DNA from: Paracoccus sp. DMF-8
GTDB lineage: Bacteria > Pseudomonadota > Alphaproteobacteria > Rhodobacterales > Rhodobacteraceae
Length of the DNA stretch: 64,000 nt
Assembly: GCF_029309835.1 (NCBI RefSeq)
Contig: NZ_JARJHL010000017.1
Location: 372,001-436,000, forward strand
Reading direction: 5' to 3'
The translations under genes were made by a program, and so were the position numbers. The stretch's first letter is position 1, and each line of letters opens with the position of its first letter. This document shows, one piece after another, positions 61,672 through 64,000 of this stretch. The notes under the pieces were generated by a model. That model did not search any database. It was not told the origin of the DNA and saw only the letters and a list, made by a program, of their open reading frames with translations.

Positions 61672-63414
61672 TCAGGTCAGTGAAAGAAGCGCTGGCACCC
61701 CCACCGGCGGTTCGGCCAGGAAGGGGACCAGATACATCCGCCGCGCCAGCCCATTCCTGATCCGCGCGATCTGGGCAGCCTCGCCCATGATCCGGCGCTG
61801 AAGCAGAGGATCGGTCGTCCCCGTTCGCGCCAGCGACCGGTTCACGACCCATCCCCACGGCTCGATCCTAGCCCGCCGCAAGTCGTCCTGCAGACTTGCG
61901 GCCTCGGATACCGGCGTCGTCTCAGGCAGCGCGACGAGGATGACCTTGGTGTAATCGGGGTCCTGGAGGCGCATCAGCGGCGTCACGATCCGCCCCTGCA
62001 CCGTTCCCATGTCCTGCGTCATCTGCCGGTGATAGGCGCCCGTCGCATCCAGAAGCAGCAGGGTATGCCCCGTTGGTGCGGTATCCATGACAACAAAGGC
62101 CCCGCGCGCCTCGGCCACGATGCGCGAGAAGGCGTGGAACACCGCCACCTCCTCGGTGCAGGGCGAGGCGAGGTCTTCCCGCATCAGCGCGCGGTCAGCT
62201 TCGTCCTGATCGCGGCCCTTGGTGGCCAGAACCTTCTCGACATAGCGTGCTGTCTCGACCACGGGGTCGATCCGATCCACAGTCAGGCCGTCAAGGTTGC
62301 CGTCGACCACAAGCGACACATGCGCCGCTGGATCGGTCGTCGTCGAATGGACCTTGTGGCCCCGTTTCACCAGACCCACCGCCACGGCAGCAGCGACGGT
62401 CGTCTTGCCGACGCCGCCCTTGCCCATCACCATGATCAGGCCCCGCCCCGGCTGCGCCAGTTCGTCAACCATCGCATCGAGACCTGCGCCGTCGATCCCC
62501 GCAGGCACCACCGCCGCCGCCACTGGCCGCTCGTCTTGGAAGAGCGCACGCAGGGCGGGCAGGCCCACCATGTCGAAAGACCGGAGCGGCACCTCGTCTC
62601 GTGGCAGCGCAGCAAGGTTTGCGGGCAGCGCCGCGATCACCGCCGCATGATCGCGGGCAAGTCCTTCTGCTACCGCATCGCCCTGACCGGAGGCATGGAA
62701 TACACCGTTGATGACAAGCCTCTGGTTGCCCAGACCCAGTGCCCGCAGTTCGTCCGATGTTCGCGCCGCTTCGCGGACCGCACCGCGATCGGCCCGGGTG
62801 ACCAGAACGATCGACGTCTGCCCCGGATCAGACAGCGTCGCCAGCGCCGCCTTGAAGCGTTCCTCCTGCATCTTCAGCCCGGAATGAGGTCCAAGGCAGG
62901 ACGCCCCGCGATCATTGCCTTTAAGGAAACCCGTCCATGCCCGCGGCAGGCTCAGCAGGCGCAGTGTATGCCCCGTAGGTGCCGTGTCGAAGATGACATG
63001 GTCGAACCCCTCCACGTCGCCCGCCAGGAGGCCGACGAATTCGTCGAAAGCCGCGATCTCGATGGTGCAGGCACCCGAGAGTTGTTCGCGCACCGTGGCG
63101 CGGTCCTCATCCGTTGCCTCGGGCCCCATCTGGTCCAAGACGCGGATCCGGTAATCCTCGGCCGCCTTGTCAGGGTCAATGTTCATGGCGAACAAGCCCG
63201 GCGCATCCGGGACGGGCTTTGGCTGATCCGACAGAGCCACTCCGAGCATCTCATCCGGGTTCGAGGCCGGGTCCGTGCTGACCAGCATTACCCGCCGCCC
63301 AGCATCCGCGAGGGACAGCGCCACCGCGCAACTCAGAGAAGTCTTCCCCACCCCGCCTTTGCCAGTGAAGAAAAGGTAGCGGGTGGGATCCTGGAACGGT
63401 TCGGCTTGCGGCAA
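61672..63414 (-). CDS. arsA: Arsenite-transporting ATPase ArsA
   Basis: A 580-residue protein, normal for ArsA, made of two homologous halves. Each has a P-loop GKGGVGKT (residues 18-25 and about 330) and the DTAPTGHTL signature. Metal-site Cys lie in SGACTIEIAAFDEF and SPCTEEVAVFHAF. The start is a TTG at 63414, supported by AGGAG 7 bp upstream; the first ATG would remove the first P-loop. It is convergent with arsH and not in the arsRBC operon. No arsD was seen. It probably energises arsenite export with Acr3. Confidence 0.9.
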   Translation of the reverse strand: MPQAEPFQDPTRYLFFTGKGGVGKTSLSCAVALSLADAGRRVMLVSTDPASNPDEMLGVALSDQPKPVPDAPGLFAMNIDPDKAAEDYRIRVLDQMGPEATDEDRATVREQLSGACTIEIAAFDEFVGLLAGDVEGFDHVIFDTAPTGHTLRLLSLPRAWTGFLKGNDRGASCLGPHSGLKMQEERFKAALATLSDPGQTSIVLVTRADRGAVREAARTSDELRALGLGNQRLVINGVFHASGQGDAVAEGLARDHAAVIAALPANLAALPRDEVPLRSFDMVGLPALRALFQDERPVAAAVVPAGIDGAGLDAMVDELAQPGRGLIMVMGKGGVGKTTVAAAVAVGLVKRGHKVHSTTTDPAAHVSLVVDGNLDGLTVDRIDPVVETARYVEKVLATKGRDQDEADRALMREDLASPCTEEVAVFHAFSRIVAEARGAFVVMDTAPTGHTLLLLDATGAYHRQMTQDMGTVQGRIVTPLMRLQDPDYTKVILVALPETTPVSEAASLQDDLRRARIEPWGWVVNRSLARTGTTDPLLQRRIMGEAAQIARIRNGLARRMYLVPFLAEPPVGVPALLSLT

Positions 63415-63494
63415 TTGGATCTCCTGAAAACCGGATTATTCTACATCGATTGGGCTCATGCGGACGATGACCTGCATCAAGACCGACCGCAACC

Positions 63495-63514
63495 GGACTG
63501 TCACTCGACAGTCC
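63495..63514. promoter_or_regulatory. Perfect inverted repeat upstream of arsA
   Basis: GGACTGTC-ACTC-GACAGTCC, an 8-bp arm hairpin 80 bp upstream of the arsA start. It lies between arsA and the toxin gene, so it could be an operator for arsA or a terminator of the toxin gene. It differs from the ArsR operator. The rest of 63415-63593 shows no gene. Confidence 0.4.
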
Positions 63515-63593
63515 TCAGCGGCTAAGGCAGGGCATTGACGGTCTCGGTCGGAGCAACTCCTTCCAATATGTCGTTGGTCATTTCGCAGGCCGA

Positions 63594-63899
63594 TTAGGGC
63601 GATGTTCGCTTTTGCGGACTACGCTCCCTGTCGCGAATGACCCAATCCGCGTCGCCATAGGTAACGGCGTAGATCAGCACCTCGGCGGCATCGTCATCCA
63701 CCATAAAGCCGATGACGGCTTTTCGCCCGGCCGGGATGGCACGCAGTCCGGGGACAATTTCGGTTCGGAGACTTCCCTTGTGCGGCGTGTCCCCCTGGGT
63801 AGCGATGGCGGTCTCAATCTCGGTCATCTTCCGCGCCGCGAAATCCGTCCCGGCATAATCGAGGATCCATCGTGCGATGGCGTCGAGATCACGCGCCAC
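63594..63899 (-). CDS. RelE/ParE-family toxin
   Basis: A 101-codon frame. RDLDAIARWILDYAGTDFAARKM is the N-terminal helix pair of ParE/RelE toxins, and PGLRAIPAGRKAVIGFMVDDDAAEVLIYAVTYGD is the beta-sheet core. The only start is a GTG at 63899. In-frame codons upstream (IRSFHPLV) also fit the family and run back to a TGA at 63926, so the true start may be lost or noncanonical. No antitoxin is recognisable in the last 75 bases of the window. It may lie outside or have been deleted. Confidence 0.62.
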   Translation of the reverse strand: MARDLDAIARWILDYAGTDFAARKMTEIETAIATQGDTPHKGSLRTEIVPGLRAIPAGRKAVIGFMVDDDAAEVLIYAVTYGDADWVIRDRERSPQKRTSP

Positions 63900-64000
63900 G
63901 AGAGGGTGGAACGAGCGGATGCATCAGATGGACCGGTTTCGGGAGGATCTTCCGAAGTGACGGATGGCTCCGACGACGATTATCCGCACCGTCGATGGGG

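Overview
The window is GC-rich DNA from an alphaproteobacterium, most likely a Rhodobacteraceae member close to Paracoccus. That placement rests on gene families, codon use and the prophage type, not on a marker gene. Most of it is accessory: a sugar-acid locus, an aromatic catabolic island between two identical insertion sequences, a decayed prophage carrying a defence locus, and an arsenic operon. No rRNA, tRNA or CRISPR array was seen.

Layout. (1) 1-6.4 kb: the 3' end of a PdxA-family gene and an iron alcohol dehydrogenase face a leftward operon tctC-tctB-tctA-DUF1537 kinase-gntR whose last four genes overlap by 4 bp, probably for uptake and breakdown of a four-carbon acid sugar. (2) 6.87-7.71 kb and 32.56-33.40 kb: two 841-bp IS5-family copies in inverted orientation, each between TA dinucleotides. 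(3) Between them, 8.5-21.8 kb encodes the complete benzoate/catechol branch of the beta-ketoadipate pathway: catB-catC-catA-benA-benB-benC-benD-MFS-pcaD leftward, catR (frameshifted) divergent, an IclR regulator, then pcaI-pcaJ-pcaF rightward. Benzoate is imported, dioxygenated by BenABC, rearomatised to catechol by BenD, opened by CatA, converted by CatB, CatC and PcaD to beta-ketoadipate, and cleaved by PcaIJ and PcaF to succinyl-CoA and acetyl-CoA. (4) 22-26 kb: a TonB receptor and a response regulator, both missing their 5' ends at one head-to-head junction, an intact sensor kinase, and a methyltransferase-related pseudogene. (5) 26-32.1 kb: a dienelactone hydrolase-like enzyme, a ureohydrolase with a TRAP transporter, and a LysR regulator, followed by fragments of a phage decoration protein and a WYL protein.

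(6) 33.4-59.06 kb is a decayed prophage or integrative element: tyrosine integrase, excisionase-like protein, VRR-NUC nuclease and a replication-type HTH protein with iteron-like repeats inside its gene. Next comes a vsr / dcm / GHKL (MORC-MutL-like) ATPase / Z1 helicase-like / PD-(D/E)XK / AIPR locus, a predicted restriction or anti-phage system. An IS66 element with 7/8-matching 8-bp target repeats separates it from a lambda-type packaging and head module (ParB-methyltransferase, a ParB-terminase chimera, gpW, portal, S49 protease with a nested scaffold start, decoration protein, capsid). The capsid gene breaks off after about 200 codons. (7) 59.1-63.4 kb: an arsenic operon arsR-acr3-arsC-arsH (arsH frameshifted) with arsA convergent, then a RelE/ParE-type toxin at the right edge.

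A recurring feature is single-base indels in otherwise well-preserved genes (catR, AIPR gene, arsH, ParB-methyltransferase, S49 protease, IS66 tnpA, a lipoprotein). They are either recent decay or consensus errors, and raw reads would distinguish the two. All functions are inferred from sequence reading without database searches.
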